The translations under genes and the position numbers were made by a program. 64,000 nucleotides of DNA from Phycisphaerae bacterium. GTDB taxonomy: Bacteria; Planctomycetota; Phycisphaerae; UBA1845; UTPLA1. The notes beneath the pieces are model-generated. The model worked only from the letters and a program-made list of their open reading frames with translations, was not told where the DNA came from and searched no databases. Position 1 is the first letter of the stretch. Every line of letters begins with the position of its first letter. Shown piece by piece: positions 1-8,676 of this stretch. Location of the stretch: positions 1 to 64,000 of the forward strand of contig DATEMU010000003.1 of NCBI GenBank assembly GCA_035275405.1, in the 5' to 3' direction.

Positions 1-43
1 CGACAATTGCCCAGAGTCCGTCGTCGACGAGAGGCTTGGCCAT
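1..43 (-). mobile_element. IS5-type transposase, N-terminal fragment cut by the window edge
   Basis: Reading leftward from the ATG at 43, the first 14 codons give MAKPLVDDGLWAIV, which closely resembles the usual N-terminus of IS5-group transposases (MAKPL.DDELW...). A good ribosome-binding site (GGAGGA on the minus strand, 51-56) precedes it. Only the start lies in the window, so intactness and the exact IS family cannot be judged. No terminal inverted repeat could be defined in the flank to the right. Confidence 0.6.
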
Positions 44-363
44 ATGCGTGTCCTCCATGACACCCGGTGTCGTCGCATCCTGCAACACCCTGGCTATCGG
101 CACTCTTCGTCATTGTTTATGAAGTTCTTTTAGGGACTCTAACAACAATACGCACCGTTCACGGCTGTCGCGAATCATCGCGTCGCCTCCCTGCAACCGG
201 CGTCCACTCAACCAACGCGACAAAATGTACAAAACGGATTACTCTTCCCCAAGAAAAAAAACGGACTTTTCAACAGCCCCCCCTGTCCCTAGTTTCCAGT
301 TTTTCAACAGTCCCGCTGTCCCTAATTGTTATTGTCTGCGCCCAGCGTGGCGCTGCGCGAGAT
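44..363. repeat. Gene-free stretch with two direct repeats (267-291 and 301-324)
   Basis: No convincing gene is present. Two near-identical copies of a 24-25 base unit, beginning ttttcaacag and ending ctgtcccta, lie at 267-291 and 301-324 with a period of about 34 bases. An A-rich tract (about 251-261) precedes them. The repeats sit between the IS-like transposase start and a small membrane-protein gene, so they could be IS-flank or REP-like debris. Function unknown. Confidence 0.6.
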
Positions 364-819
364 TCATTTGCCGTACACTTCATTGACGATGGCCGTATAG
401 CAGGGGATGCAAAAACCTGAATTAATCCCCAATTCGACTGACAATATTCCGCACTTGGAAATCGCGCTGCGCAGTGCTTCCTTCTTGTCCACTCCTTTTA
501 CACGATACGCGTCGAAGCTTTCGAGTTCGCGAATAAGAGACGAGTCTGGCATTGGCTTTCCGTCGTAACTGCACGCCATCCGCAGCTCATCGTTGACAAC
601 AAACGGGCCATGAGGCGGCGTGTAATCACAATATCCCTTGAGTCCACCACCCACCACGATGCAAATGACGATTGCAATTACCTTGACCTTGGATACGTTT
701 CCCTGTCGATCCAGCCACAAAAAGGAAAACGGATGGTCCTTTGACAACGACATGATGCCGCAAACTGTAGCCCAGCCTCGCCATTTTGTCGATTCAACCG
801 CCGCCCCAATTCGATCCAC
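364..819 (-). CDS. Hypothetical protein with one membrane segment
   Basis: Encodes up to 151 residues of no recognised family. A hydrophobic stretch near residues 44-62 (KVKVIAIVICIVVGGG) looks like a signal anchor. The C-terminal part is polar and carries scattered cysteines, including a C-I-P-C pair near the end, so an extracytoplasmic disulfide or metal-binding role is possible. The start is uncertain: an internal ATG at 753 gives a 129-residue product with a more usual short cytoplasmic N-terminus. It lies next to IS-like debris, so accessory DNA is likely. Confidence 0.5.
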   Translation of the reverse strand: MDRIGAAVESTKWRGWATVCGIMSLSKDHPFSFLWLDRQGNVSKVKVIAIVICIVVGGGLKGYCDYTPPHGPFVVNDELRMACSYDGKPMPDSSLIRELESFDAYRVKGVDKKEALRSAISKCGILSVELGINSGFCIPCYTAIVNEVYGK

Positions 820-1311
820 GCCTCGTCATCGGCCTCGCGGGCGCAGTCGTCATCGTCGCCGCTTATTCCGTTGTCGCCCTAGTCCGCTGGATGGCGGCGT
901 AGCCCCGCCAAGGTCAGCATAGCCTTGACCGCCGCCTCGAAGTCCGCGCGGCGTGGGGGCGTCAAATCCACCGGGCAATTCTCAATCCAGACCGCCAGCG
1001 CCCCGTCGTCGGGCCATATTGGTATTTCAGGGCTTGAGCGCGCATCCGTTTGCAGCGCGCCGACCGATTCGCGCGATTTTCCTAATGATTTGCGGGTGTG
1101 TTCGAATCCTTGGGGGATTAAGAGCCAGGGCCGATCTTCGACTTGGGGCTTGTGGCTTGAGGGAACCTGGAAGGGGATGGAACGTCGGAAGCCCGCCGCG
1201 GCGGGCGGAGGAGGGGAGCGGGGGTGGGAGGATCGCGTCGTCCCGTGACCCATGGCTGAAGCCCTAGGCTAACAGCCCTCCGGGAAAGGCGGCTGAAACG
1301 GCCTGAAATGA
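820..1311. other. Low-information stretch with a possible gene remnant
   Basis: No well-supported gene. A minus-strand open frame at 879-1253 has an unconvincing Pro/Arg-rich first third, but its last 50 or so residues look protein-like (for example IWPDDGALAVWIENCPVDL, then an alanine-rich amphipathic stretch). This may be a real small C-terminal domain or a decayed gene. No ribosome-binding site or clear start was found for it. The GC-rich stretch 1185-1260 looks intergenic. Confidence 0.3.
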
Positions 1312-1941
1312 TCATCGTTTGAGATCATCGTCAACGGTAAATAGATACTCCTGCGTTTTGACCTTCGTGCCTTTTCTTCCGTCAAGCCAATCGACGAAGG
1401 CTTGGGCGACGCCCCATGCGAAATTTGATCTATGCGTGCGTGGCGAGGGATTCGATGACTCGTACGCGACCCTTTTCATGAATTCTTCTATGAGAGTTCC
1501 CTCGTCGGCCTTGGCATTAAGCCGCTCAGCGAACGCCTCGATGCTGCCCTCTGCGTTGCGATTCCTCGCAATTGCTTTTACCGCCTCGAATACCGGCAGA
1601 ACCTCTCGTAAAGTTTTTTTATCCACGGATTCGTGACTTATCAGCCATTGCTCCAAGACTTCCTTGGATACAGCGTCAGGTTGTTCTTTGTGGCACACTT
1701 CGCACAGCAGGACATAATTCTCGGGGCTATTTGCTCCTCCTCGGCGATCTGCAAGAACATGAGCTCGCTGGGGTTTGAAGTCCTTTGAATAATAACCACA
1801 GGCCCAACAGGTATGAGCGGCGTACTCAAATTCGATGTACTTCGCGTCCACGACCTCCGCGTTGATCGCCTCAATGAATTCCCTATTCGCCTTGGCTATT
1901 CGTGCATATCCCGGAGGTGGTGGTCGCCGTTCTCGGTTCAT
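1312..1941 (-). CDS. HNH endonuclease-like protein
   Basis: A 209-residue protein with a zinc-stabilised HNH nuclease core in its first half: a CWAC pair, then QRAHVLADRRGGANSPEN, then a CEVC pair followed by H. This is the Cys4-HNH arrangement in which the His and Asn residues act at the metal site. The C-terminal half is alpha-helical and unrecognised. An upstream ATG (2019) would overlap the previous gene by 76 bases; the ATG at 1941 starts 2 bases after that gene's stop and has a GGGGAGA box upstream, so it is preferred. It probably forms a two-gene operon with the DUF559 protein. Role in restriction, defence or mobility is inferred only. Confidence 0.75.
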   Translation of the reverse strand: MNRERRPPPPGYARIAKANREFIEAINAEVVDAKYIEFEYAAHTCWACGYYSKDFKPQRAHVLADRRGGANSPENYVLLCEVCHKEQPDAVSKEVLEQWLISHESVDKKTLREVLPVFEAVKAIARNRNAEGSIEAFAERLNAKADEGTLIEEFMKRVAYESSNPSPRTHRSNFAWGVAQAFVDWLDGRKGTKVKTQEYLFTVDDDLKR

Positions 1942-1943
1942 GG

Positions 1944-2351
1944 CTAATTTCTGTCTCCCCGGGGCTTTGGTTTCTGCAATGGGCGATTGCACGATTCGAT
2001 TAGGGAGAGGATCAGGCATTCTACTGCTGCCCGATCCTTCAACAAATCGGTATTGGGGATTCGCAGGATGTCCACGCCGCGAGCCTGCATGAAATGGTCA
2101 CGCTCGGCATCCTGCTTGCCGCGATTGGCGTGGGAGTGACCGTCCAGTTCCACGACGAGGGAGGCGGATTCGCAGAAGAAATCAGCGATGTAGGGGCCGA
2201 TCGGTTGCTGCCGTCGGAACTTGAGGCCGCCGAGGCGGCGGTTGCGGAGGCAGTGCCAGAGCATTCGCTCGGGGACGGTCATCCTGGCGCGAAGCTCTCG
2301 CGAAAACTTCTTGGTTCGTTCAGAAGACTTGGGTTGCTCGCGATGAAGCAC
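1944..2351 (-). CDS. DUF559 (Vsr/PD-(D/E)XK-like) protein
   Basis: About 135 residues matching DUF559: MTVPERMLWHCLRNRRLGG, then KFRRQQPIGPYIADFFC, then VVELDGHSH, and near the end a DILRIPN segment. These proteins have the Vsr-like endonuclease fold, with the E/D of the VELDG strand in the active site, but most have no tested function. The ATG at 2429 would place the N-terminus inside the palindromic repeat at 2358-2459, so a GTG at 2351 (residues VLHREQPKSSERT) is preferred; an ATG at 2282 is also possible but would cut off conserved residues. It sits just upstream of the HNH gene. Confidence 0.75.
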   Translation of the reverse strand: MLHREQPKSSERTKKFSRELRARMTVPERMLWHCLRNRRLGGLKFRRQQPIGPYIADFFCESASLVVELDGHSHANRGKQDAERDHFMQARGVDILRIPNTDLLKDRAAVECLILSLIESCNRPLQKPKPRGDRN

Positions 2352-2357
2352 CGTTGG

Positions 2358-2459
2358 CGCTCCATTAAGAAAATGCCTCGCCCTGGGGAGAGGAAGGGGA
2401 GAAGACCAAACCATGAGGTTAGCCCTCACCCCGTCCCTCTCCCAAGGGGAGAGGGGGGT
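2358..2459. repeat. Imperfect palindromic intergenic repeat; also groEL 3' hairpin
   Basis: The segment holds two G/C-rich arms (cgccctggggagagg... and ...ccctctcccaaggggagagg) that are roughly complementary. The right arm alone, 2435-2455, forms a 9-base-pair hairpin with a 3-base loop directly after the groEL stop codon (read on the minus strand). There is no T-run, so it would be a stabilising or factor-dependent 3' end rather than a classical terminator. Similar gene-flanking palindromes are common in many genomes. Confidence 0.6.
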
Positions 2460-4088
2460 TTACATTCCCATACCACCGCGCGGGCCGCCCTTGGGCTTCT
2501 CTTCCTTGATCTCGCTGACGACGCAGTCCGTCGTGAGCAGGAGTGTCGCCACGCTCGCGGCGTTCTGCAGCGCGATACGCTCGACTTTCGTCGGGACGAT
2601 CACGCCCATGTCGATCATGTCGCCGTACTCGCAGGTCAGGGCGTTGTAGCCGAAGTTGGCCTGCTTGGACTCAAAAACCTTCTGGGCGACGATTGAGCCG
2701 TCGAGACCGGCGTTCTCGGCGATGCACTTGATGGGGGCCCAGAGGGCGCGGCGGACGATGTCGACGCCGGTCTTCTGATCGCCCTTGAGCTTCTTCTCTT
2801 CCTTCTCCAGGACGGCCGCGAGCGCTCGCAGGGGAGCGACGCCGCCGCCGGGGAGGATGCCTTCTTCGACGGCCGCGCGGCAGGCGTGCATGGCGTCTTC
2901 GACGCGGGCCTTTTTCTCCTTCATCTCGACTTCCGTGGCCGCGCCGACGCGAATCTGCGCCACGCCGCCGGCCAGCTTGGCGAGCCGCTCGTCGAGCTTC
3001 TCCTTGTCGTAGTCGCTGGTCGTCTTGTCGATCGCGGTCCGAATCTGGGCGATGCGGCCTTTCACGTCGTTCGTGCTGCCGGCGCCCTCGATGATGGTGC
3101 AATTGTCCTTATCGACGACGACGCGCTTGGCCGAGCCGAGGTCCTTGAGTTCCAGGGCTTCGAGCGTGATGCCCAGGTCCTCAAAGATCGCCTTGCCGCC
3201 GGTCATGACGGCGATGTCCTCGAGCATCTCCTTGCGGCGATCGCCGAAGCCGGGGGCCTTGACGGCGCAGCACTGGAGCGTGCCGCGAAGCTTGTTCACG
3301 ACGAGCGTCGCCAGGGCCTCGCCCTCGGCGTCCTCGGCGATGATCAAGAGCGAGCGGCCGGCCTTCGCGACCTTCTCCAGGACGGGGATCAGGTCCTTGA
3401 TGGACGAGATTTTCTTCTCGTGGATCAGGATGTACGGCTTCTCCAGCCGGACTTCCATGCTCTCCGGGTTGGTGATGAAGTGCGGGGAGAGGTAGCCCTT
3501 GTCGAACTGCATGCCTTCGACGAGTTCGACGGTGGTCTCAAGTCCCTGGCCCTCTTCGACAGTGATTACGCCGTCCTTGCCGACCTTGTCCATCGCCTCG
3601 GCGATCTTCTTGCCGATCTCGGCGTCGTGGTTGGCGGCGCAGGTGCCGACCTGGGCGATCTGCTTGGATTCTTTGACCGGGCGGCTGATCCGCTTGTATT
3701 CCTCGACGATGGCTTCCACGGCGATATCGACGCCGCGCTTGAGTTCCATCACGTTCGCACCGGCGGCGACGTTCTTGAGTCCCTCGTTGAAGATGGACTC
3801 GACATAGACCGTCGCGGTCGTGGTGCCGTCGCCCGTGTCGCTGGAGGTCTTGCTGGCGACTTCCTTGACCATCTGGGCGCCCATGTTCTCGTACGGATCG
3901 TCGAGTTCGATCTCCTTGGCGACCGTGACGCCGTCCTTGGTGACGGTCGGCGAGCCGAAGGACTTTTCCAACACGACGTTTCGGCCGCAGGGGCCGAGGG
4001 TGACCTTTACCGCGCGGGCGAGTTGGTTGACGCCGCTGCGAATCGCCTCGCGGGCTTCCATCTCAAATGCAATTTTCTTTGCTGCCAT
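2460..4088 (-). CDS. groEL: Chaperonin GroEL (60 kDa)
   Basis: The 542-residue protein has full family length and starts [23 protein letters not shown]-site motifs are present: the GDGTTTATV segment near residue 87 and the [10 protein letters not shown] segment near residue 390. The C-terminus is a short Gly/Met tail ending GGMGM. GroEL forms the double-ring ATP-driven folding chamber capped by GroES. A purine-rich site (AGGGAGAAACAGGAA) precedes the ATG. Two unknown small genes separate it from groES, which is unusual. No CIRCE operator (the HrcA site) was found upstream. Confidence 0.98.
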   Translation of the reverse strand: MAAKKIAFEMEAREAIRSGVNQLARAVKVTLGPCGRNVVLEKSFGSPTVTKDGVTVAKEIELDDPYENMGAQMVKEVASKTSSDTGDGTTTATVYVESIFNEGLKNVAAGANVMELKRGVDIAVEAIVEEYKRISRPVKESKQIAQVGTCAANHDAEIGKKIAEAMDKVGKDGVITVEEGQGLETTVELVEGMQFDKGYLSPHFITNPESMEVRLEKPYILIHEKKISSIKDLIPVLEKVAKAGRSLLIIAEDAEGEALATLVVNKLRGTLQCCAVKAPGFGDRRKEMLEDIAVMTGGKAIFEDLGITLEALELKDLGSAKRVVVDKDNCTIIEGAGSTNDVKGRIAQIRTAIDKTTSDYDKEKLDERLAKLAGGVAQIRVGAATEVEMKEKKARVEDAMHACRAAVEEGILPGGGVAPLRALAAVLEKEEKKLKGDQKTGVDIVRRALWAPIKCIAENAGLDGSIVAQKVFESKQANFGYNALTCEYGDMIDMGVIVPTKVERIALQNAASVATLLLTTDCVVSEIKEEKPKGGPRGGMGM

Positions 4089-4172
4089 TTCCTGTTTCTC
4101 CCTGTCGCTCTCTTGAGTTACTCGGTGCTAATTCTTGTTTTTGCGGGACGACGTGATCGCCGCCCGATACGC

Positions 4173-4448
4173 CTACTTGTTTTCCAGGATGAACTGCTGC
4201 GGGTCGTAGCCGATCCCGCGCGCCGCCGTGGCGGCCTTTTCGCGGATGATCATGAGCAGATCATCGGAACCGGCATCCACCACGCCTTTGGCGAGTTCGC
4301 TTTGATCGTCGAGCGACAGCGCCCGCCAGGTGCGCGTGATCGCCGGCTCGCCGATTCCCGCCGCCGCCTCGGCGCTGATCGCCAGGCAGCACGGTTTCAT
4401 CTTCGCCTGCTTGATAGCCGTCGTCGGAATGATCGGAGCATCAATCAT
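4173..4448 (-). CDS. Hypothetical 91-residue protein between groES and groEL
   Basis: No family recognised. The protein is small and mixed alpha/beta in character, with a Cys-Cys pair near residue 20 and an N-terminus reading MIDAPIIPTTAIKQAKMKPC. Its start overlaps the stop of the upstream 103-residue gene by 4 bases (ATGA), so the two are translationally coupled. Lying inside the chaperonin operon suggests co-expression with GroES/GroEL. Its role is unknown. Confidence 0.7.
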   Translation of the reverse strand: MIDAPIIPTTAIKQAKMKPCCLAISAEAAAGIGEPAITRTWRALSLDDQSELAKGVVDAGSDDLLMIIREKAATAARGIGYDPQQFILENK

Positions 4449-4756
4449 TGCTCGTCTCCTTCTTCGTCGATGCCTTGAAAGGGCTCGTCCTGCCAGACGC
4501 TGCCCTGCTGTTTCACCTGCAACTCGACGGTCTCAATCGCCCCGCAGTCGACAAAGACCACGTCGTCCACGACCTCGGCGTCGTCGTATTTCGAGACGCG
4601 GATTTCGATGCGAAAGCCGCCGTCCTCGATTTTGTTGTAGGCCAGCGGGTGGATGTGCATCGCGTCCTCGTTGCCGGGAAACGTGAGCACCAGTCGCGCC
4701 GCCGACCCGAACTTGATCGCCTCTTCCAACGCGGACTCAAACAGTTTTGATTTCAT
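4445..4756 (-). CDS. Hypothetical 103-residue protein between groES and groEL
   Basis: No family recognised. Acidic soluble protein with a beta-rich middle (GGFRIEIRVSKYDD, VVFVDCGAIETVELQV) and a very acidic C-terminus ending DEEGDEQ. It follows groES by about 50 bases that contain two short perfect palindromes and is coupled to the next gene by an ATGA overlap. The pair of small genes inside groESL may encode lineage-specific chaperonin-linked factors; that is inference from position alone. Confidence 0.7.
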   Translation of the reverse strand: MKSKLFESALEEAIKFGSAARLVLTFPGNEDAMHIHPLAYNKIEDGGFRIEIRVSKYDDAEVVDDVVFVDCGAIETVELQVKQQGSVWQDEPFQGIDEEGDEQ

Positions 4757-4765
4757 GGGTGCCAG

Positions 4766-4794
4766 CCAATAGGACCTATTGGGCCTATGGGCCC
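4766..4794. repeat. Two tandem palindromes between groES and the next gene
   Basis: ccaatagg-a-cctattgg (4766-4782) is a perfect 8-base-pair inverted repeat. It is followed at once by gggcc-tatg-ggccc (4781-4794). On the minus-strand transcript both hairpins would lie in the short gap after groES, where they could lower read-through or protect the upstream message, allowing more GroES than downstream product. Confidence 0.6.
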
Positions 4795-4805
4795 TTTGAT
4801 CCGCG

Positions 4806-5108
4806 TTAGTCCAAAATCGCCAGGATGTCCGACTCGTCCATGATGATCAGCTCTTCGCCGCTGACCTTCACTTCCGTCCCGGCATAGCTGGTAAAGAGCA
4901 CTTCGTCGCCCTTCTTCACCTGGAGCTTGGCGCGCTCGCCCGTGTCCAGCAGCTTGCCGTCGCCGACGGCCTGAATGCGGCCGCGCTTCGGCTTTTCCTT
5001 GGCGCTGTCCGGAAGGACGATCCCGCCCGCCGTCACCGCCTCCGCCTCGATCCGCTTGACCAGTACCTTGTCGCCCAGCGGGCGAATCTTTACTTTCGTC
5101 ACCGACAT
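4806..5108 (-). CDS. groES: Co-chaperonin GroES (10 kDa)
   Basis: A 100-residue protein with the GroES signature at the N-terminus ([20 protein letters not shown]) and the mobile loop segment [16 protein letters not shown]. It forms the seven-membered lid on GroEL. The open frame extends upstream to 5156, but the ATG at 5108 has an AAGGAG box 8 bases before it and gives the normal family length, so it is the start used here. It leads a minus-strand operon with two small genes and groEL. Confidence 0.97.
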   Translation of the reverse strand: MSVTKVKIRPLGDKVLVKRIEAEAVTAGGIVLPDSAKEKPKRGRIQAVGDGKLLDTGERAKLQVKKGDEVLFTSYAGTEVKVSGEELIIMDESDILAILD

Positions 5109-5156
5109 GGAAGCTACTCCTTCTTTCACTCTTTCCAGAAAACTACGATTTCGCAC

Positions 5157-5588
5157 TTAATTCCGGTTTTCGGTCCCCGCCACGGGGGGCCAATCCACAT
5201 GATAGAAACGCTGAAACACCTTCAGCACCTGCGGGAGCAGGGAGGCCTGCGCCGTCCCCTCGTCCACCACGCTGAATACATCCAACTCCAGGGCCTCGCG
5301 CAGAATCCGTGGGTCCGGTCGCGGAGAGACCAGCAAGGCGGGCATCGCCAAGCCCAGCCGTCGAATCCGCCGCAAGAGCGCCAACCCGCCGATGCTCGGC
5401 ATCCGGTCATCGACGACCGCCAGGTGCACCGGACGCTCCGATACCACGCAGATCGCCTCCGTCTCGGAACGGGGCCAATGCAGGTCCACGGGCCGATCCG
5501 CCAGGAACCCGGCCAGGTCGGTCGCCCACGGATTCTGAGACCCATGGGCGATGAGGACATTCCAACGATTTTCGATATCGATGACCAT
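5157..5588 (-). CDS. Degenerate response-regulator receiver-like protein
   Basis: About 143 residues with a receiver-like central segment, HLAVVDDRMPSIGGLALLRR, matching the phosphoacceptor strand and the following turn (D-x-x-M-P...G). The acidic pair normally found near the first strand is absent (WNVLIAHGSQ) and the conserved late lysine is not evident, so it is probably a pseudo-receiver that cannot be phosphorylated normally. No output domain follows. The ATG at 5627 would add 13 basic residues; the start at 5588 is a guess. It is immediately upstream of groES, so a regulatory link with the chaperonin operon is possible but unproven. Confidence 0.55.
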   Translation of the reverse strand: MVIDIENRWNVLIAHGSQNPWATDLAGFLADRPVDLHWPRSETEAICVVSERPVHLAVVDDRMPSIGGLALLRRIRRLGLAMPALLVSPRPDPRILREALELDVFSVVDEGTAQASLLPQVLKVFQRFYHVDWPPVAGTENRN

Positions 5589-5854
5589 AGTTCGCAAGGC
5601 GCGGCCCGAGCGCCTACATCGGTTCAAAGCAACAGATATGCCAACCCGAACCTAAAGCAGGTCTCGGCCTGATTCTTTTATAACACCATGTCATATAAAT
5701 AGTTATGGCTAAGTTACTGATTGGTGGAATTGGCGTTTTCCCGCGCAGATAGGCCCATTTGGCAGGCCTTGTCGGAACTCACGTCAGGTAGCTGTCAATA
5801 TGGCACCTCCCGGCCCAGCGCCCGCCGCCCCCGCGACCGGCTAGCATTAGGCCA

Positions 5855-7312
5855 ATGTCCACCAGGGAACCGCTGCCCCCGAGTCTCCCTTATTGGCTGG
5901 CCAGCGAGTCGGTTGCCGCACCGGCGAATCTCTTCGTAACCGACAAGTTTACCGGCGAAACGTGTACGCGCGTCGCGCAGGCCGATTCCGCCGCCATCGA
6001 AAAGGCGATCACGCGTGCAGCGGCTGCCGTTGATGCATGCCGCAAGATGCCCAGCCACGCCCGCGCGGGCGTCCTTCATCATGTCGTGCGTCGGCTCGGC
6101 GAACGTGCCGAAGAATTCGCCAGGGTGCTGGCCGGCGAAGTCGGCAAGCCCATCCGCGACGCCCGGGGCGAAGTTGAACGGGCGATCGACACGTTTCGCA
6201 TTGCTGCCGAAGAGGCCACGCGGATCACCGGCGAGTATCTGCCGCTGGACATTTCCCCGCGCGCCGAGGGTTGCGAGGCGATCTGTAAGCGCGTGCCTAT
6301 CGGCGTCTGCGCTTTCATCACGCCGTTCAATTTCCCGCTCAATCTCGCCGCGCACAAGATCGCCCCGGCCATTGCCGCCGGCTGCCCCTGGCTGCTAAAG
6401 CCGGCATCGCTGACGCCCATCTCCGCCCTGATGCTCGGCGAAATCCTCGCTGAGACGGATTGGCCCCGCGGCGCGTTCAGCATTCTCCCCTGCAAGAGCG
6501 AAGACGCCGGACCCCTGACCACCGACGATCGGATCAAGCTCCTTTCCTTCACCGGCTCGCCCGAGGTCGGCTGGAGGCTGAAATCCAAAGCGGGCAAGAA
6601 GAGAGTCGTGCTCGAACTCGGCGGAAACGCCGCCTGCATCGTGGACGAGGGCGCGGACCTGGACTACGCCGTCAGCCGCCTCATCGTCGGGGCGTTCTAC
6701 CAATCCGGCCAATCCTGCATCAGCGTGCAGCGGATCATCGCGCACCGTTCGGTTTACGACCCACTCAAGACCAAGCTCGCCGCGGCGGCGGCAAAGCTCA
6801 AGTCCGGCGATCCCCTCGAAGAGGAGACCTTCCTCGGCCCCATGATCACGGAATCCGACGCTCAACGGGTCGAGCAATGGGTCGGCGACGCCGTTCAGCG
6901 CGGCGCAAGAGTCCTTTGCGGCGGCCGACGAAACGGCGGGTTTTATGACGCCACGCTCGTCGAGAATGTGCCCGACGACCTGCCCCTCTCCTGCCGCGAA
7001 GTTTTCGGCCCGGTCGCCATCCTGGAGCCCTTTGACGACTTTGCTGACGCCTGCCGCCGCGTCAACGCCAGTCGTTACGGCCTGCAGGCCGGCCTCTTCA
7101 CCAGAAATATCGATGCCGCCTTCTACGCCTTTAACGAGCTGGATGTCGGCGGCGTTATCCTCAACGACGTCCCGGCCTTCCGCGTGGACAGCATGCCCTA
7201 CGGCGGTGTAAAGGACAGCGGCCTGGGCCGCGAAGGGGTCCGCTACGCCATTGAAGAAATGACCGAACCCCGCCTCCTTGTCCTCAGTAAGGTGGGCAGG
7301 AAGCCGGGCTAA
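5855..7312 (+). CDS. NAD(P)-dependent aldehyde dehydrogenase
   Basis: The 485 residues have normal ALDH length. Visible motifs: FITPFNFPLN (cofactor strand), KPASLTP, the ELGG glutamate near residue 253, the catalytic cysteine in GQSCISVQR near residue 287, and EVFGPVAILEPFD. The CISVQR form and overall pattern resemble the subgroup acting on small phosphorylated or hydroxylated aldehydes (lactaldehyde, phosphonoacetaldehyde, non-phosphorylating GAPDH). The exact substrate cannot be told. A FIST-domain gene follows about 70 bases downstream. Confidence 0.92.
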   Translation: MSTREPLPPSLPYWLASESVAAPANLFVTDKFTGETCTRVAQADSAAIEKAITRAAAAVDACRKMPSHARAGVLHHVVRRLGERAEEFARVLAGEVGKPIRDARGEVERAIDTFRIAAEEATRITGEYLPLDISPRAEGCEAICKRVPIGVCAFITPFNFPLNLAAHKIAPAIAAGCPWLLKPASLTPISALMLGEILAETDWPRGAFSILPCKSEDAGPLTTDDRIKLLSFTGSPEVGWRLKSKAGKKRVVLELGGNAACIVDEGADLDYAVSRLIVGAFYQSGQSCISVQRIIAHRSVYDPLKTKLAAAAAKLKSGDPLEEETFLGPMITESDAQRVEQWVGDAVQRGARVLCGGRRNGGFYDATLVENVPDDLPLSCREVFGPVAILEPFDDFADACRRVNASRYGLQAGLFTRNIDAAFYAFNELDVGGVILNDVPAFRVDSMPYGGVKDSGLGREGVRYAIEEMTEPRLLVLSKVGRKPG

Positions 7313-7379
7313 GCTTCTCGCCGCTACAATGGGGCAGCGGCGCGGGCAAACTTGGCCCATGCACGATACGGAGCGAAAG

Positions 7380-8540
7380 ATGTATTTCAAATCCGCCATT
7401 ACGACCGAAGCGGATCCGACCGCCGCGGTCAGCCACCTGAAAAAATCCCTGGACGGCGTCCATCCGGACCTGCTCTTGATCTTCGTCTCGCATCACTACG
7501 GTCCGGATTACGACGAACTCCTGACCGCGATCCGCGACGCCATCAATACCCGCAATCTCATCGGCTGCACCGGCGAGAGCATCATCGGTCCCGACCGCGA
7601 GATCGAACGCGCCCCGGCCATCGCGGTGTGGGCGGCGAAGCTGCCTGACGTCCGCGTCCTTCCCTTCGTGGTGGATCAGAACGACGTCCAGTCCCTCGAC
7701 GGCGCCGAGGCCTGGCGCGATCACCTCGGCGTCAAGACCGACGAGGCACCCGGCTTCATCGTCCTGCCCGACCCGTTCTCCATCGATGCCGAATCCTGCC
7801 TCGAGCAGATGGACGACGCCTTCCCCGGCAGCAAGATCGTCGGCGGCCTGGCCAGCGGCGCGAACGCCCCTGGTCAGAACCGCCTCTTCCTCGGCGATCA
7901 AGTCCTGCGCCAGGGCTTGGTCGGCGTCTCGCTCTCCGGCCCCATCGCCATTCACGCGGTGGTGTCACAAGGCTGCCGTCCGATCGGCGAGCCTTTTGTT
8001 GTGACCAAGGCGGACCAAAACGTCATCTTTGAATTGCGCGGCAAGCCGGTTCTCGAAGTCCTCCGCCAGGTCTACAACGCCGCCCCGCCCGCCGATCAGG
8101 AACTGATGCAACAAGGGCTGCACGTCGGCCGCGTCGTCGATGAACGACTCGGCAAGTTCGGCCCCGGCGACTTCCTCATTCGAAATCTCATGGGCGTCGT
8201 CAACGATGAGGCCGTCGCCATCAACGCCCTCGTCCGCCCCGGTCAGACCATCCAGTTCCACGTCCGCGATTCCAAGACCGCCGACGAGGAGATGAAGAAC
8301 TTGCTGACCGGAAAGGTGACGACGATGCCCCGTCCGCCGATGGGCGGCCTCTTGTTCTCCTGCAATGGCAGGGGATCACGCCTCTTCGGCGCGGCGAATC
8401 ACGACATCGGGCTGGTCAACAAGATCGCGGGCAATTGCGAAGTGGCCGGCTTCTTTGCGGCGGGCGAGATCGGCCCCGTCGGCGACAAGACCTTCATCCA
8501 CGGCTTTACCAGCAGCCTGATTCTTTTCCACAAGGCGTGA
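7380..8540 (+). CDS. FIST domain-containing protein
   Basis: About 386 residues covering FIST N (roughly 15-215) and FIST C (215-370). Typical segments are IGCTGESIIGP near the start, SKIVGGLASG, and near the end MGGLLFSCNGRG and CEVAGFFAAGEIGPVG. FIST modules are thought to bind small ligands, often amino acids, in signalling proteins; here there is no kinase or transducer domain, so it would be a free-standing sensor. The start is set at 7380, with GGAG 6 bases upstream; ATGs at 7359 and 7329 are alternatives. Confidence 0.9.
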   Translation: MYFKSAITTEADPTAAVSHLKKSLDGVHPDLLLIFVSHHYGPDYDELLTAIRDAINTRNLIGCTGESIIGPDREIERAPAIAVWAAKLPDVRVLPFVVDQNDVQSLDGAEAWRDHLGVKTDEAPGFIVLPDPFSIDAESCLEQMDDAFPGSKIVGGLASGANAPGQNRLFLGDQVLRQGLVGVSLSGPIAIHAVVSQGCRPIGEPFVVTKADQNVIFELRGKPVLEVLRQVYNAAPPADQELMQQGLHVGRVVDERLGKFGPGDFLIRNLMGVVNDEAVAINALVRPGQTIQFHVRDSKTADEEMKNLLTGKVTTMPRPPMGGLLFSCNGRGSRLFGAANHDIGLVNKIAGNCEVAGFFAAGEIGPVGDKTFIHGFTSSLILFHKA

Positions 8541-8606
8541 GGCTAGAGCATTTCACGATTGCGCGGTTCGTGGTCCTTGACAGCTTCGCCGGTGATCCAC
8601 GGCCGG

Positions 8607-8639
8607 CGCCCTTGACATCGCTGCGCGACGTCAAGGGCG
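8607..8639. terminator. Hairpin between convergent genes
   Basis: cgcccttgac (8607-8616) and gtcaagggcg (8630-8639) form a perfect 10-base-pair stem with a 13-base loop between the FIST gene (plus) and the collagen-like lipoprotein gene (minus). There is no T-run on either strand, so it is probably a stabilising or factor-assisted 3' end shared by the two genes. Confidence 0.5.
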
Positions 8640-8676
8640 AGTGGCCGAAAAGCCCTACGGGCAAATATGAACTACT

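Noticed and set aside
1097-1120. ttcgaatcc, a tRNA T-loop-like string
   Set aside because: The flanking bases do not form the T-stem, and no other tRNA arms are near.
879-1253. 124-residue minus-strand frame
   Set aside because: First third is Pro/Arg-rich and non-coding in look; no ribosome-binding site. Kept only as a possible remnant.
4105-4131. Possible CIRCE (HrcA) operator half-site upstream of groEL (ggtgctaa)
   Set aside because: Only one half matches; the second arm at the right spacing is absent.
2886-4478. Long plus-strand frame antisense to groEL
   Set aside because: It is an artefact of high GC codon use in groEL on the other strand.
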